Positions 49,002-58,223 of a stretch of 64,000 nucleotides of DNA are shown here, in pieces; position 1 is the stretch's first letter, and the number at the start of each line of letters is the position of its first letter. The stretch is from Akkermansiaceae bacterium UBA3385. Its GTDB lineage: Bacteria > Verrucomicrobiota > Verrucomicrobiia > Verrucomicrobiales > Akkermansiaceae. The notes beneath the pieces are model-generated. The model made no database searches. It had not been told where the DNA came from and worked only from the letters and a program-made list of their open reading frames with translations. Location: the NCBI GenBank assembly GCA_002358905.1, contig DEPT01000073.1:11994-75993 (forward strand). The letters are read 5' to 3'. The position numbers and the translations under genes were made by a program.

Positions 49002-51641
49002 TTATTCCGCTATGCTTCCGCTTACGAGTTGGAGCAGTTCTTCCGGCGGGAGGTGGAGGAGCAGCTTCTCGAGCCCGCCGGCGAGGAGTTTATCGGCCAT
49101 GTCGCGCTTGCGGGTGAGCATGGTGTGGATATTCTCCTCGATGGTGCCGCGGCAGATGAGCGGGTGGATGATGACCGGGTTTTTCTGGCCGATGCGGTAG
49201 GCGCGGTCGCTGGCCTGGTTTTCCACGGCGGGGTTCCACCAGCGGTCGAAGTGGATGACGTGGCGCGCCCGGGTGAGGGTGAGCCCGGTTCCGGCGGCTT
49301 TCAGCGAGAGCAGGAAGAAGGGAGGCCCGCCCGGGTGTTGGAACTGCTGCACCAGCTGTTGGCGCTCTGTAATGGGTGTGCCGCCGTGCAGCACCAGACC
49401 GGGGGTGCCGAAGATACCGGCCAGGAAATCGTGCAGCGGTTCCATCATGCTGCGGTACTGGGTGAAGATGAGCGCGGCATCTCCCGCTGCGGCAATCTGC
49501 CGCGCCAGGTGGCCCAGGCGGGTCATCTTGCCGCTCAGTGCGGGGTCATAGTAGCTTTCGCCCAGGTACTGGGCGGGGTGGTTGCAGATTTGTTTCAGGT
49601 GGCTGAGGATGGGCAGCAGCAGGGTGAGTCGCGTCTGCGGGTCCGGTTCGTGCACAATGGTTTGCAGTTTTTCCACCTCACGAGCATACAGGCGGGTTTG
49701 CTCCGGGGTGAGCAGACAGTAGGCGGGCTGTTCGGTCTTGGGCGGCAGCTCGGGCAGCAGGGTGGGGTCTGTTTTCAGGCGGCGCAGCATGAAAGGGCGC
49801 ACCAGCTTGCGCAGTGGGGTGTAATCGGTGCCCATTTTCTGCACCATGGCGTTGAATTCCTTCTCCGTGCCCAGCAGTCCGGGGGTGAGGAAGTGGAACA
49901 GACTGCGAAGCTCGCTCAGTGAGTTTTCAACCGGTGTGCCGGTGAGTGCCACGCGGCGGGGCGAGCTCAGCCGCATGATGCTGCGCGTGCGTTGCGAATC
50001 TGCATTCTTGATGGCTTGTGCTTCATCCAGCACCAGGGCGGGCAGGGGCTCTGCTGCCAGAAGTTCGGCCAGGCGGGTAGCCATGCCGTAGGTGGTGAGC
50101 GCCACATGCGCCCGCTTCAACAGCCACTGGGGGTTCTTCTGCAGGTAATCGCAGTCCTGCCGGTTCAGCATGTCCGGGTGCATCACCAGGGTGTTGAGTT
50201 GTGGAGCGAATCTGCGCAGTTCGTTCTGCCAGTTGGTGAGCAGTGAAGCCGGGGCCACAATGAGTGCGGCGCGTTCCTCCAGTGCCCCGGTGGCGTGCAG
50301 ATGCGCCAGCCAGGCAATGACCTGCAGGGTTTTACCGAGTCCCATGTCATCCGCCAGACAGGCGCCGAACCCAGCTTCAGTCACTCCCAGCAGGAACCGC
50401 ACGCCATCCTTCTGGTAGGGGCGCAGGGTGGCAGCCAGTTTCTCGGGTAGTTGCGGTTCCTGGTGGCTGGTGCAGAGCTGCTTCAGCGCGTCCTGCAAAG
50501 CGGGGGCAGCTATGGCGTGCATGCCGTCTTCTTCCGGCGGGGGAATGTTGGGCAGGGTGGTGCTGTGCCTACCGAGCAGCCAGCGGAGCCCCGCTAGCAG
50601 AGGAATTCCCCCGGCCGCCATTCGGGTGGCCTGGCGCCAGCTGTTGAGCAGCTTTTCCAGCTTTTCGCGGTCCAGCCGCACCCACTCGCCGCGGAAGCGG
50701 ATGAGCCCGTCCTCCCCGGCCAGTAGTTCTTCCAACTCCGCCTCGGTGAGTTCGTAATTACCCAGCACGACGCGAGGACTGAAACGCAGCAGGGTGGAGA
50801 TATTCAGCGCGGGGGCGCGGTCGGGCTTCTGGCTGTTGGTGTCGGGCTGCAGCTGCACCTCCAGCTCCACGCGCGGCGGGCGGCTCTGCCACAGGTTCAC
50901 CATGCGGATTTCAATGCCGACTTGCTCCAGCAGGGGCAGACTTTCCAGAAAATCATAGGCCTGCCTCGGTCCCCAGGCGCAGGGTTTGTAGACCGCGCCG
51001 GTGTTGATAAGTTCGTTCAGGAAGAAATTGCCCGCAGCCGCCTGTTGCAGCGGGCGCAGCAGGGTGGTGAGGGAATCCACATCATTCGCGTACAACTGGC
51101 GGGCCAGCGCCAGCGGAGCGTGGCGGGGCTTGCCATCCTGCCCGGCGCGGTGAATGAATGTTGCCAGAAAGGCAAAGGGATGAGTTTCTGCCCCTTCGCC
51201 GCCATTCTCAGCCAGGTGAAAACACAACTTACCCAGCTGCTGCCAGCCCTCGCCCAGCGATTCAAGCCACTTTTCCGGTGTAGTCAGCTCGCGCTCTGCC
51301 TGCCAGACCAGCGCCGGCTCCAGAGAGCCGAACCACTCCACCAGCATGCCGGTTGTCACCGTGCCGCCATAAACCGGCGGCATCCCCTCCAGCCAGGCAG
51401 TCGCCTGCTGCGCAGAAAGCTGCGGAAAAGCAACCTCCCCGCGGCGAAGCCGGCGCAGATATTGCATGCAGAGCTCCTGAGCCCGCTCCCGAAGCCAGGC
51501 CGGGAACGCTCCCGCGCCCAGCGGCAGCCCGTGGCGCAGCAAATCCAGCATTCCCGCCCCCGCGCTGCGGGCAAACGCCCGCTCCAGCCGGGGAAATGCC
51601 CCTGCCGGCACCACTACCGGCCGCCCCCCGGCCAGACTCAA
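49002..51641 (-). CDS. SNF2-family helicase-like ATPase
   Basis: 879 residues from the TTG at 51641. An N-terminal ~400-residue region of bacterial SNF2 type precedes the ATPase. The ATPase core has YQKDGVRFLLGV, Walker A DDMGLGKT near 430, DEAQ (LVLDEAQAIKN) near 540 and ALTGTPVENSLSELRSLFHF. The C-terminal lobe has LIFTQYRSMMEPL, LSLKAAGTGLTLTRA and RAYRIGQ. Such proteins translocate on duplex DNA to remodel protein-DNA complexes; the partner is unknown. The frame stays open to an ATC codon at 51665, exactly where a leaderless start would fall, and the eight added residues (IAAQPTFS) extend the conserved start. The true start is therefore uncertain. Confidence 0.9.
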   Translation of the reverse strand: MSLAGGRPVVVPAGAFPRLERAFARSAGAGMLDLLRHGLPLGAGAFPAWLRERAQELCMQYLRRLRRGEVAFPQLSAQQATAWLEGMPPVYGGTVTTGMLVEWFGSLEPALVWQAERELTTPEKWLESLGEGWQQLGKLCFHLAENGGEGAETHPFAFLATFIHRAGQDGKPRHAPLALARQLYANDVDSLTTLLRPLQQAAAGNFFLNELINTGAVYKPCAWGPRQAYDFLESLPLLEQVGIEIRMVNLWQSRPPRVELEVQLQPDTNSQKPDRAPALNISTLLRFSPRVVLGNYELTEAELEELLAGEDGLIRFRGEWVRLDREKLEKLLNSWRQATRMAAGGIPLLAGLRWLLGRHSTTLPNIPPPEEDGMHAIAAPALQDALKQLCTSHQEPQLPEKLAATLRPYQKDGVRFLLGVTEAGFGACLADDMGLGKTLQVIAWLAHLHATGALEERAALIVAPASLLTNWQNELRRFAPQLNTLVMHPDMLNRQDCDYLQKNPQWLLKRAHVALTTYGMATRLAELLAAEPLPALVLDEAQAIKNADSQRTRSIMRLSSPRRVALTGTPVENSLSELRSLFHFLTPGLLGTEKEFNAMVQKMGTDYTPLRKLVRPFMLRRLKTDPTLLPELPPKTEQPAYCLLTPEQTRLYAREVEKLQTIVHEPDPQTRLTLLLPILSHLKQICNHPAQYLGESYYDPALSGKMTRLGHLARQIAAAGDAALIFTQYRSMMEPLHDFLAGIFGTPGLVLHGGTPITERQQLVQQFQHPGGPPFFLLSLKAAGTGLTLTRARHVIHFDRWWNPAVENQASDRAYRIGQKNPVIIHPLICRGTIEENIHTMLTRKRDMADKLLAGGLEKLLLHLPPEELLQLVSGSIAE

Positions 51642-51671
51642 CGAAAATGTGGGTTGTGCTGCGATACTTTT

Positions 51672-51700
51672 AGTCTAGCCCACCCCCCGGGTGTTGTCAA
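51672..51700 (-). promoter_or_regulatory. SNF2 gene promoter
   Basis: Minus strand: TTGACA (consensus), 17-nt spacer, TAGACT. 6 nt further is an in-frame ATC; the TTG start is 30 nt from the -10 box. Confidence 0.7.
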
Positions 51701-51743
51701 TACTGCAGAAAAAAGCTTTATTTGAATAAAAATAAGAGTAGAA

Positions 51744-51774
51744 TCAATAAATAGACAGCAGAAAAACGTCTATC
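51744..51774 (+). promoter_or_regulatory. Predicted ECF sigma promoter of the five-gene envelope operon
   Basis: TCAATAA (51744-51750), 16 nt, CGTCTATC (51767-51774), then 7 nt to the ATG at 51782. The identical arrangement precedes the ECF sigma gene at 61282. CGTCTA-type -10 boxes are known from ECF promoters; the -35 lacks the usual AAC core, so the assignment rests on the shared match. Confidence 0.75.
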
Positions 51775-51781
51775 AGATAAC

Positions 51782-52957
51782 ATGAACGCAGGATGCATAT
51801 ATCATGTCAGCATGGCGGCAATGGTTTCTTCCCTTTGCTGGAATATTCAGGCTGAGCCGGTGCCTGAACCATTCACCGGTGAACAACAGGAGGCTGTACA
51901 AGGATTTCGGGAATCGCTTTCCGGGTTGAGCAAAGCGTTGGTTGTGTGTACTTCGGCCTTGAACTCTGTTAAGGATGCAGAAAGCGCTTCCGCCGCAGTT
52001 CCTGCGGTGCAGCAGGTGAGCCGGGCTGAGTCTTCAGTTAAAGCGGCGGCTGAGAAGGTGAGCACCAGTGGCGTGGGGGTGGATCGTTTCTACCGGCAGG
52101 GTGGGTTGGATGCCCTACTCAGTTCAGTTCCGATTGCGGCGTACAATGATGCAGTACGTAAGGTGCTGGCCGCAGGGTGTCATGGTTCTCTACCTCTGTA
52201 TACTGCAATTATGGAACAGAATCCGGGTGAGAGTGCTCCTCTGTGCCAGGAAGATAAGGAGGTATTGCAGCGAGTGGAGACATTGATGCAGCAGCTGAGG
52301 GAAATTGCTCCGGTGTCTCATTGGCGTCCTCTGGAGACAGAGTTTATTCGTCAGTATGATGCCTTGCTCCCATCTGTGCAGCGTTTGCAGCAGAATCCTT
52401 ATGGTGCTATGGAGTTACGCCGTATTCTGGAGCAGAATTCGGGTATATTGACTGAGCTTTGTAATCACCAGTTTCATAGCAACGGGGGTATGGAGGAGCG
52501 TTTTCTGGTTCAGCCGGATAGCTTTCTGGGAGCCTGGTATTCCTCTCGCGGACTGGCAGAGTATTTTCACCACCGGCTTTTTCTGTGGAATGACTCACTG
52601 GCACGCCAATATGGTGATGCCATATGGAAGGAGGCCGAGCCTCAGTTGGCCGGTGTGCGTCAGAAATATGTCCTGGGCACCGGAGACGGACGAACACCGG
52701 AGACAGCCTTCGATATTCCCAGTGACGTTAAGCCTGCGGATTACGTGGCTTTTGCAAATGAAGTCACCCGAGCTATTTTTGGGAGTCGTCATCTGCCGGG
52801 AGAACCCCGCCACAGCACTCTGACTCGCACCGGACGTCAGGTTATCTGCGGCTTGGTGAATGTGGGCCGCAGGGGTGATAAGAATATGTTCAACGACCCG
52901 GTATTAGTGATGCCATGCTATTTTTATGTCAACCCTGGAAAGGAGGAACAGCAATGA
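51782..52957 (+). CDS. Exported protein of unknown function, first gene of the envelope operon
   Basis: 391 residues. The N-terminus up to about residue 25 (VSMAAMVSSLCWNIQA then EPVPEP) looks like a signal peptide; an internal Met at residue 11 could also serve as start. A helical region with a low-complexity Ser/Ala/Val stretch (SASAAVPAVQQVSRAESSVK) follows, then a mixed C-terminal domain (KYVLGTGDGRTPETAFDI; GLVNVGRRGDKNMFNDPV). No family recognised. The start codon is 7 nt after a predicted ECF -10 box; its end overlaps the next gene by 4 nt. Confidence 0.65.
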   Translation: MNAGCIYHVSMAAMVSSLCWNIQAEPVPEPFTGEQQEAVQGFRESLSGLSKALVVCTSALNSVKDAESASAAVPAVQQVSRAESSVKAAAEKVSTSGVGVDRFYRQGGLDALLSSVPIAAYNDAVRKVLAAGCHGSLPLYTAIMEQNPGESAPLCQEDKEVLQRVETLMQQLREIAPVSHWRPLETEFIRQYDALLPSVQRLQQNPYGAMELRRILEQNSGILTELCNHQFHSNGGMEERFLVQPDSFLGAWYSSRGLAEYFHHRLFLWNDSLARQYGDAIWKEAEPQLAGVRQKYVLGTGDGRTPETAFDIPSDVKPADYVAFANEVTRAIFGSRHLPGEPRHSTLTRTGRQVICGLVNVGRRGDKNMFNDPVLVMPCYFYVNPGKEEQQ

Positions 52958-54012
52958 AGCGTATATTCTTGTTGCTGAGCATGCTGGGGCAGGTGCTGGC
53001 GGCAGATGCCGGCGGATTTGCCTCGGCTGCTGAGTTTCAGTATCCGTCGCCTGGGTTGGAGCCGCCGCAGCTGTTGAGCCCTGCCGCTGAACGCACCTGG
53101 ACCCCGGCGGGTATGGAACCGTTCCGGGCAGAGCTGCTGGGATTTTATGGGGAATGGGGAAATGATGCCATCATTATGCTGCGCACCCCATCTGGTCGTC
53201 GGGTGGAATATGATGTAAGTTCCTTGTCCGATGCCGATATTGATTCCATACGTGAGTGGATTAAATCGAACTCCTTTGAGAACTTTGAGACCTATCGGGA
53301 GGGAAAGCAACTGGTTCGTATTCTTTCTGTGGTGCCGCTGCGGGATGGTAAATCCTATTTTGTGCGCCTGGTTCTAAGCAATGGTACGTGTTATGCGCTG
53401 AAGACTAATTGCCAGCCCATGAATGAACATGAAGCGCAGCAACAGATGGATGACCGATTCAAGGTGACGAATGATACGCTGGAAATACTGAAACGCTATG
53501 CTTTGCGCAAGCCGGAAACTGCTCCGGTATTGCCGATTGTGACGAGTACGGATGATGCACTGCTCTATTCCTCTCTGCACCGGGTGGGTATTGTGGTGCT
53601 TTATCTGAATCGCCGTGGCAGTGCGGTGGATGAAGCGTTCCGGCAGTATCTGACAGCGCATCCCGAGTGGGTGGCGCAATGGGCGGGGCAGTTTGTGTTC
53701 ATGCTGGCCTATGCAGATGAGAAAGGGGGGTATCCGCCGCAGTGTCACGCTAATGAAATGCGCCTGCATTTCCTGCACCAGGTGATGCCCTCGAATACGA
53801 AGCCTCCTGTTTATACCGGTGATGCCACTCAGCGTATCTGCAATGCAACGCTGGTGAATAATCAGCAAATTACGTATGTGGTATACTATCATCATTTTCT
53901 GAATGGGAATCCTTATCAGAGGAGTAAGCGCAGCGGAGTGATAAATGGCTCGGTGTTCTGCCAGCGTTTGTTGCAGGCCCGTCAGGATGAGTTTAATTTT
54001 TACAGTTATTAA
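52954..54012 (+). CDS. Exported SHD1-like plus thioredoxin-like protein
   Basis: 352 residues from the ATG at 52954, which overlaps the upstream stop (ATGA) and is preceded by GGAGG, the only well-placed Shine-Dalgarno among these genes. Signal peptide MKRIFLLLSMLGQVLA. Residues ~58-100 match an SHD1-like domain (FRAELLGFYGEW...GRRVEYDVSSLSDADIDSI), a small beta domain common in exported Planctomycetes-Verrucomicrobia proteins. A later thioredoxin-like stretch has no CxxC (VGIVVLYLNRRGSAVDEAF; HPEWVAQWAGQFVFMLAYAD). The same C-terminal module recurs in the next gene. Confidence 0.7.
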   Translation: MKRIFLLLSMLGQVLAADAGGFASAAEFQYPSPGLEPPQLLSPAAERTWTPAGMEPFRAELLGFYGEWGNDAIIMLRTPSGRRVEYDVSSLSDADIDSIREWIKSNSFENFETYREGKQLVRILSVVPLRDGKSYFVRLVLSNGTCYALKTNCQPMNEHEAQQQMDDRFKVTNDTLEILKRYALRKPETAPVLPIVTSTDDALLYSSLHRVGIVVLYLNRRGSAVDEAFRQYLTAHPEWVAQWAGQFVFMLAYADEKGGYPPQCHANEMRLHFLHQVMPSNTKPPVYTGDATQRICNATLVNNQQITYVVYYHHFLNGNPYQRSKRSGVINGSVFCQRLLQARQDEFNFYSY

Positions 54013-54033
54013 CCCCGACACCCATAATTGACC

Positions 54034-57000
54034 ATGAAGAAGGCCTGTTTAATTTCCCTTGCGATAGCTATGGCGGCTCCATTGTCTGCTGCGGATTTAT
54101 TCCCGGAGTGTCGGCGGGCACTCCCGGCTGAGGTTGAACCGCTGGATTGGTTCCCCAAGGCTACCGTGAGTCAGCGTGCCCGTATTCGCGAGAATTGCAG
54201 CCAGTATATGGTTGCGACACAGTCGATGGCGGCTCGCCTGCTGGCAAATCCTGATGATGCCGAGGCTTTTTGTGCGCTGGTTGCCCCGGAATCCCACGTG
54301 GGCACTCTGGTGAAGCGCATGCTGGATTCAGCACCGTTGGAGAAGCGTCCCGGGCTGGAGCCATTGGTGCAGTTTCGCCAGATATATCGCTACCCCGGTC
54401 TGAGTGCAGATTTCCTGCAGCGCTTGAAGCATATACCTCGTGTATCCTTTGTAGTTAAACTGAGGGATTTACTGAAGGCTCATACGCCTGAGGAGACGCT
54501 GATTCGCGAGTTGCACGCCATCCTGGAGGAGGATGCTGAGCTGAACCATGCAGAATTGGACATAATCTGCCGGGGCTTGCAGGCATGGTGCGGGGTGGAG
54601 GGTGGCTATCGTGCAGCTGGCGCCGCTGCGCGCCTGTATATGAAAGGATTCCGCGGAGGAAAGGCTGTTTGCCTGACTCCTGGAATGGAGCATGATATGG
54701 CGGTGCGCTACCCGCATTTGCAGCCTTTTATCACAGCCGAGCGCACACTGAATGGGAATGTTCCCAAGTTCCTGACAGGAAAGATGGATTGGGAGGCGAG
54801 TACCCTTAATCAATTGCTCTGGAGGGATCCGGTCAAGGCGTTGCAGATGGCACGCAGCATGCGGCTCACCGGCTATGAATTGCTGGAACACAGGTCGGAT
54901 GCGTTGCGCCGCTATGTACGTTACCGTGGCATCATGCATTACCGTGATATGGGGCAGGAGGTGCCTGATTGCTGCCTGACGGCGCTGGAACCCCGTTCAA
55001 ATGAGCGAGAAAGCATGTTGCGAGACCAACTGCAGAATCTGGAACCTGAGCTCAGGCCTCTGGCTCCGCGTTGTCTGCTGGCAACGGGGCAGCGCTTGAA
55101 TTCTGTATGGTCCCCGGTTAAGGTATCGTCTCGTGAAGGTATTGCTCCTTCCTGGCCGGATGCTACAGCTGTTCAGCTGCCCATGTGGAATGATGAGCTT
55201 CTGGGATTGAAAAAGGGAGAATCGGTAGAGGTTGCTTTTCAGAAGGAATTGGAGGACTTTGATAAACTTGCCACGGATGTGAGGAAACACCGGGGCTCCG
55301 GAATTATTCTTGCGGCGGCCCTCGGGGAGTGTGAGCAGGTGCGCCCCAGCCGGCGGGATCTGGTAACACCGGTATATCTCCGTATCGCTCTTCGTTTTGA
55401 GGAAGATGGGGTGACCCTCAGCTACCTGCCGGAGGATGATGAATTTCAAATCACCAGTCAGGAATCTGCGGATCCGGTAGTGAATACAGCGCTGCATCTT
55501 TTACCGCAGCGGCTTCACCGGCTCACGCTTCTGCTGGCAGTGCTGGAAAAGCAGGGAAAAGTAGCAGAGCTGGAGAAGTCTTGCAGTCAGTTGGCACGCG
55601 CTCTCAATCGCTGTGAACTCTGGCCTCTGGTCATTTGCCAGCGGGAGTTGCGTGGATTCAGTACCAGGGCGCTGCTCACTCTCTTTGCGGATTATGAGGG
55701 CGAGAAGGATGCCTTATTTGATTATGGTGAGGCAATGGGGCTGCGCGATGAAATGCGCGTGGCACGCCTGGGGCATGAGGATGAGCTGGGCGATAATCTT
55801 TTGCGTGCGGCTCGTATCAGCCGCACTCTGGCGGCAGATGCGGATGAAATGGCAGATGCAGCTGAGGAGCTGATGGCTCTGGCCCAGGAACAGGCTCAGA
55901 ATGCGGATGCGAGCTTGCCTGGTGCGGTGCTGCGGCATTTGTTGAAGAATGGAATGGCTGATCCGGTCATGCAGTGGAAGGACTGCCCGCCCACTCTTCT
56001 GCGAGGCCGTTTTGCCGGGAACGGTCTGTTGCTCATTCGTGCTTTCCTGCAGCAGAATCAGCGGGAGGATGCGCAGCGCGTGCTGGCGCTGATGTCGGCT
56101 GACCCGGAGACGGATACAACCCCGGCTTATCGTCTGGCTTGTGCTTTGCTGAGCGAAAACCCGGAAGAGTCCGCTCGCCTACGGAAGGATGCTCTGCTGC
56201 TGGCTATGCTGCACCGCCATGTGGATTATTCGACCTATGCTGATTATCTGGCTGAGCTGGCGAATGAGGGTGATGCAGATGATAACATTATGCGGTTGGA
56301 GCTCATGTTCTCCAACGGCAGAGATGCGGGGCTTTCTCCTCAACTGGGGTTCTGCTATGCTCGTCAGGGTCGCTGGGATTCTGCGCTCTTCGCCTTCGAG
56401 TACATGCTGACTCTGGGGCTTACCACCACCACGCCTTATGGTACTGTGCCGGGGCATGCGGATTTGTTCTATTATCGGGTGTATGCTGATATATGCCGTA
56501 GCAAGCTGGAGAAACGCCCGGAACTGGCGAAGCAGGCGCTGGCGGCGGTGGAAGGAACCCCTGCCGCATCGGTGGCGGCTGCACTGGTCAAGCTTCCCGT
56601 GGTGCCTCCTGCTGAGCCTGTTGCTGCGGAATCTCCGGTGCCGGAAATTAGTGCGCCGCTGGCAGTGCTGCCTGCGCGAAGCTGGAAATTGAAGAATGGT
56701 TCATCGGTGGAAGGCCAGTTGCTTTCCTTCTGCCGCGGTGGCAAGGCCATTCGGCTTCAGTTGGCTGATGGGGAAACCAGAACCATTCCTGTGGCGGATA
56801 TTGCCGGCAATGAAAGACCATATTTCCAGCAGTGGAGGCAGAAGAATAACTTTACTACCTGGTCTTCCAAGCCGGAAGAAATGAGTGAGCGCTATGTGGT
56901 GAAGTACACAGGGCGACCGGTGGGAGCTCTGCCGGATTTGACGCATGCCGGTGCTTATTATATGGCGGTCGTGGGTGAGGACGGCTGTGTTTCGTGGTTG

Positions 57001-57525
57001 CGCACATGGGGATTGCCGGAGCCTGAACGCAGGCGGGCTGAGGAATTCTGTTCCGTGCAGCCGGGAATCTCCCATCTGAAACTAGCCCGTACTCCGCAGG
57101 AGGCCATTCGAATGGCGGCTGAACACAAACTGCCCATCATGCTTCTCTGTGCCCCTGTTGCTCAGAATCACAGGACTGCGCTGCTGCAATATATGATGCT
57201 GCATCCGGAGGCGGCGGAGGTGTGGGGTCGGCAGTATATCATATTGCCGGCGGAGGCAACAGAGCCAGGGGTGCGGCCGTTGCGTTATGCAGCGTCTTAT
57301 CGCGATGAATTGTTGCGCCTGGAACGTTCTTTTGCTCCATCCCAGCCCCAGGTAGAGCGGGTATTGGCTGCTGCGTTGAAAACGCATAACCGCATTGTGG
57401 CCTGTGTGCTGGAGCAGGGAAATGCGCAGGGGTATGTGTTGCAGCCGGATTATACCCTGCCGCCTGAGCAGCTGTTGCAGAGTCGGGTGCCGTTGAATAC
57501 TGAAAAGGAAAGACTGGGACGATGA
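54034..57525 (+). CDS. Large exported protein with helical body and SHD1-like/thioredoxin-like C-terminus
   Basis: 1163 residues from the ATG at 54034; signal peptide MKKACLISLAIAMAAPLSAA. The first ~870 residues are mostly helical and read like a long tetratricopeptide/alpha-solenoid array (LARALNRCELWPLVICQREL; LGFCYARQGRWDSALFAFEY). An Ala/Pro/Val linker follows, then an SHD1-like domain near 885-930 (KLKNGSSVEGQLLSFCRGGK; TIPVADIAGNERPYFQQWRQ). The final thioredoxin-like region has HPEAAEVWGRQYIILPAEAT, parallel to HPEWVAQWAGQFVFMLAYAD in the preceding gene. I infer a large periplasmic scaffold. No Shine-Dalgarno; the next gene overlaps its stop by 4 nt. Confidence 0.68.
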   Translation: MKKACLISLAIAMAAPLSAADLFPECRRALPAEVEPLDWFPKATVSQRARIRENCSQYMVATQSMAARLLANPDDAEAFCALVAPESHVGTLVKRMLDSAPLEKRPGLEPLVQFRQIYRYPGLSADFLQRLKHIPRVSFVVKLRDLLKAHTPEETLIRELHAILEEDAELNHAELDIICRGLQAWCGVEGGYRAAGAAARLYMKGFRGGKAVCLTPGMEHDMAVRYPHLQPFITAERTLNGNVPKFLTGKMDWEASTLNQLLWRDPVKALQMARSMRLTGYELLEHRSDALRRYVRYRGIMHYRDMGQEVPDCCLTALEPRSNERESMLRDQLQNLEPELRPLAPRCLLATGQRLNSVWSPVKVSSREGIAPSWPDATAVQLPMWNDELLGLKKGESVEVAFQKELEDFDKLATDVRKHRGSGIILAAALGECEQVRPSRRDLVTPVYLRIALRFEEDGVTLSYLPEDDEFQITSQESADPVVNTALHLLPQRLHRLTLLLAVLEKQGKVAELEKSCSQLARALNRCELWPLVICQRELRGFSTRALLTLFADYEGEKDALFDYGEAMGLRDEMRVARLGHEDELGDNLLRAARISRTLAADADEMADAAEELMALAQEQAQNADASLPGAVLRHLLKNGMADPVMQWKDCPPTLLRGRFAGNGLLLIRAFLQQNQREDAQRVLALMSADPETDTTPAYRLACALLSENPEESARLRKDALLLAMLHRHVDYSTYADYLAELANEGDADDNIMRLELMFSNGRDAGLSPQLGFCYARQGRWDSALFAFEYMLTLGLTTTTPYGTVPGHADLFYYRVYADICRSKLEKRPELAKQALAAVEGTPAASVAAALVKLPVVPPAEPVAAESPVPEISAPLAVLPARSWKLKNGSSVEGQLLSFCRGGKAIRLQLADGETRTIPVADIAGNERPYFQQWRQKNNFTTWSSKPEEMSERYVVKYTGRPVGALPDLTHAGAYYMAVVGEDGCVSWLRTWGLPEPERRRAEEFCSVQPGISHLKLARTPQEAIRMAAEHKLPIMLLCAPVAQNHRTALLQYMMLHPEAAEVWGRQYIILPAEATEPGVRPLRYAASYRDELLRLERSFAPSQPQVERVLAAALKTHNRIVACVLEQGNAQGYVLQPDYTLPPEQLLQSRVPLNTEKERLGR

Positions 57526-58223
57526 GACTTCTCTGGGGTATTCTGAGTTGTTGTATGGGAGTGGCATGGGCGGATTCTGCCGTGCTGGGGGTGGGCGTGG
57601 CCAGACCGGACGCCGGGGTGCGCCAGGTGGCCGGACAGAGCCTTCCCGTGGGGCAGGGTCTTGTGGTTGTGTACCTGGTGCCCGGTTCCTCAGCGGCGGC
57701 TTTCCTGCAGCCTGGGGATGTGCTGGTATCGGTGGATGGAACATCGCTGCACAACGAGGATGAACTGTCGCGTGTGGTGCAGCAGAAAAAGCCCGGGGAC
57801 ACAGTGCTGGTGGTTCTGCTGCGGCACGGGAAGCAGATGTCTGTGGTGCTGCGGCTGGATGGCAGACCTGATACTCCGGAATTGAGCCCTGAGCAGCATG
57901 AAGCGGTGAATCGTCTGTTGCTTCTGCTGGTGCCGCATGATGAAAATGCGGCTGTGGATGTGCCGGCGGTGCGTCGTCAGTTGCTATTGCTGGCAGAACT
58001 GGGGCTTGCCACGCGGGATTCCTACGCTACCTGCCGGCTGTATTTCCGGCAGGGGAACTATCTTCTTGCCGTCAGGTCTACGGATCGGATGCTGAGCATC
58101 ACCTCCAACTCTCCGCAGGTGCCGAATGTCTTGCTCCGGGCAGATTTTTACCGCCGTGACCAGAAACCGCTACCTGCGAAACTGCGTGATTTCCTTTTAC
58201 AATCTGAATACTACAAGCCATGA
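57522..58223 (+). CDS. Exported PDZ-domain protein
   Basis: 233 residues; signal peptide MRLLWGILSCCMGVAWA. A single PDZ domain spans ~25-110: GLVVVYLVPGSSAAAFLQPG then DVLVSVDGTSLHNEDELSRV and KPGDTVLVVLLRHGK. This is the order seen in HtrA/DegP PDZ domains, but no protease domain is attached. The C-terminal half is helical. It overlaps both neighbours by 4 nt. A second PDZ protein of the same size and layout lies in the sigma factor operon at 59515, so the two are probably paralogues of one system. Confidence 0.78.
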   Translation: MRLLWGILSCCMGVAWADSAVLGVGVARPDAGVRQVAGQSLPVGQGLVVVYLVPGSSAAAFLQPGDVLVSVDGTSLHNEDELSRVVQQKKPGDTVLVVLLRHGKQMSVVLRLDGRPDTPELSPEQHEAVNRLLLLLVPHDENAAVDVPAVRRQLLLLAELGLATRDSYATCRLYFRQGNYLLAVRSTDRMLSITSNSPQVPNVLLRADFYRRDQKPLPAKLRDFLLQSEYYKP

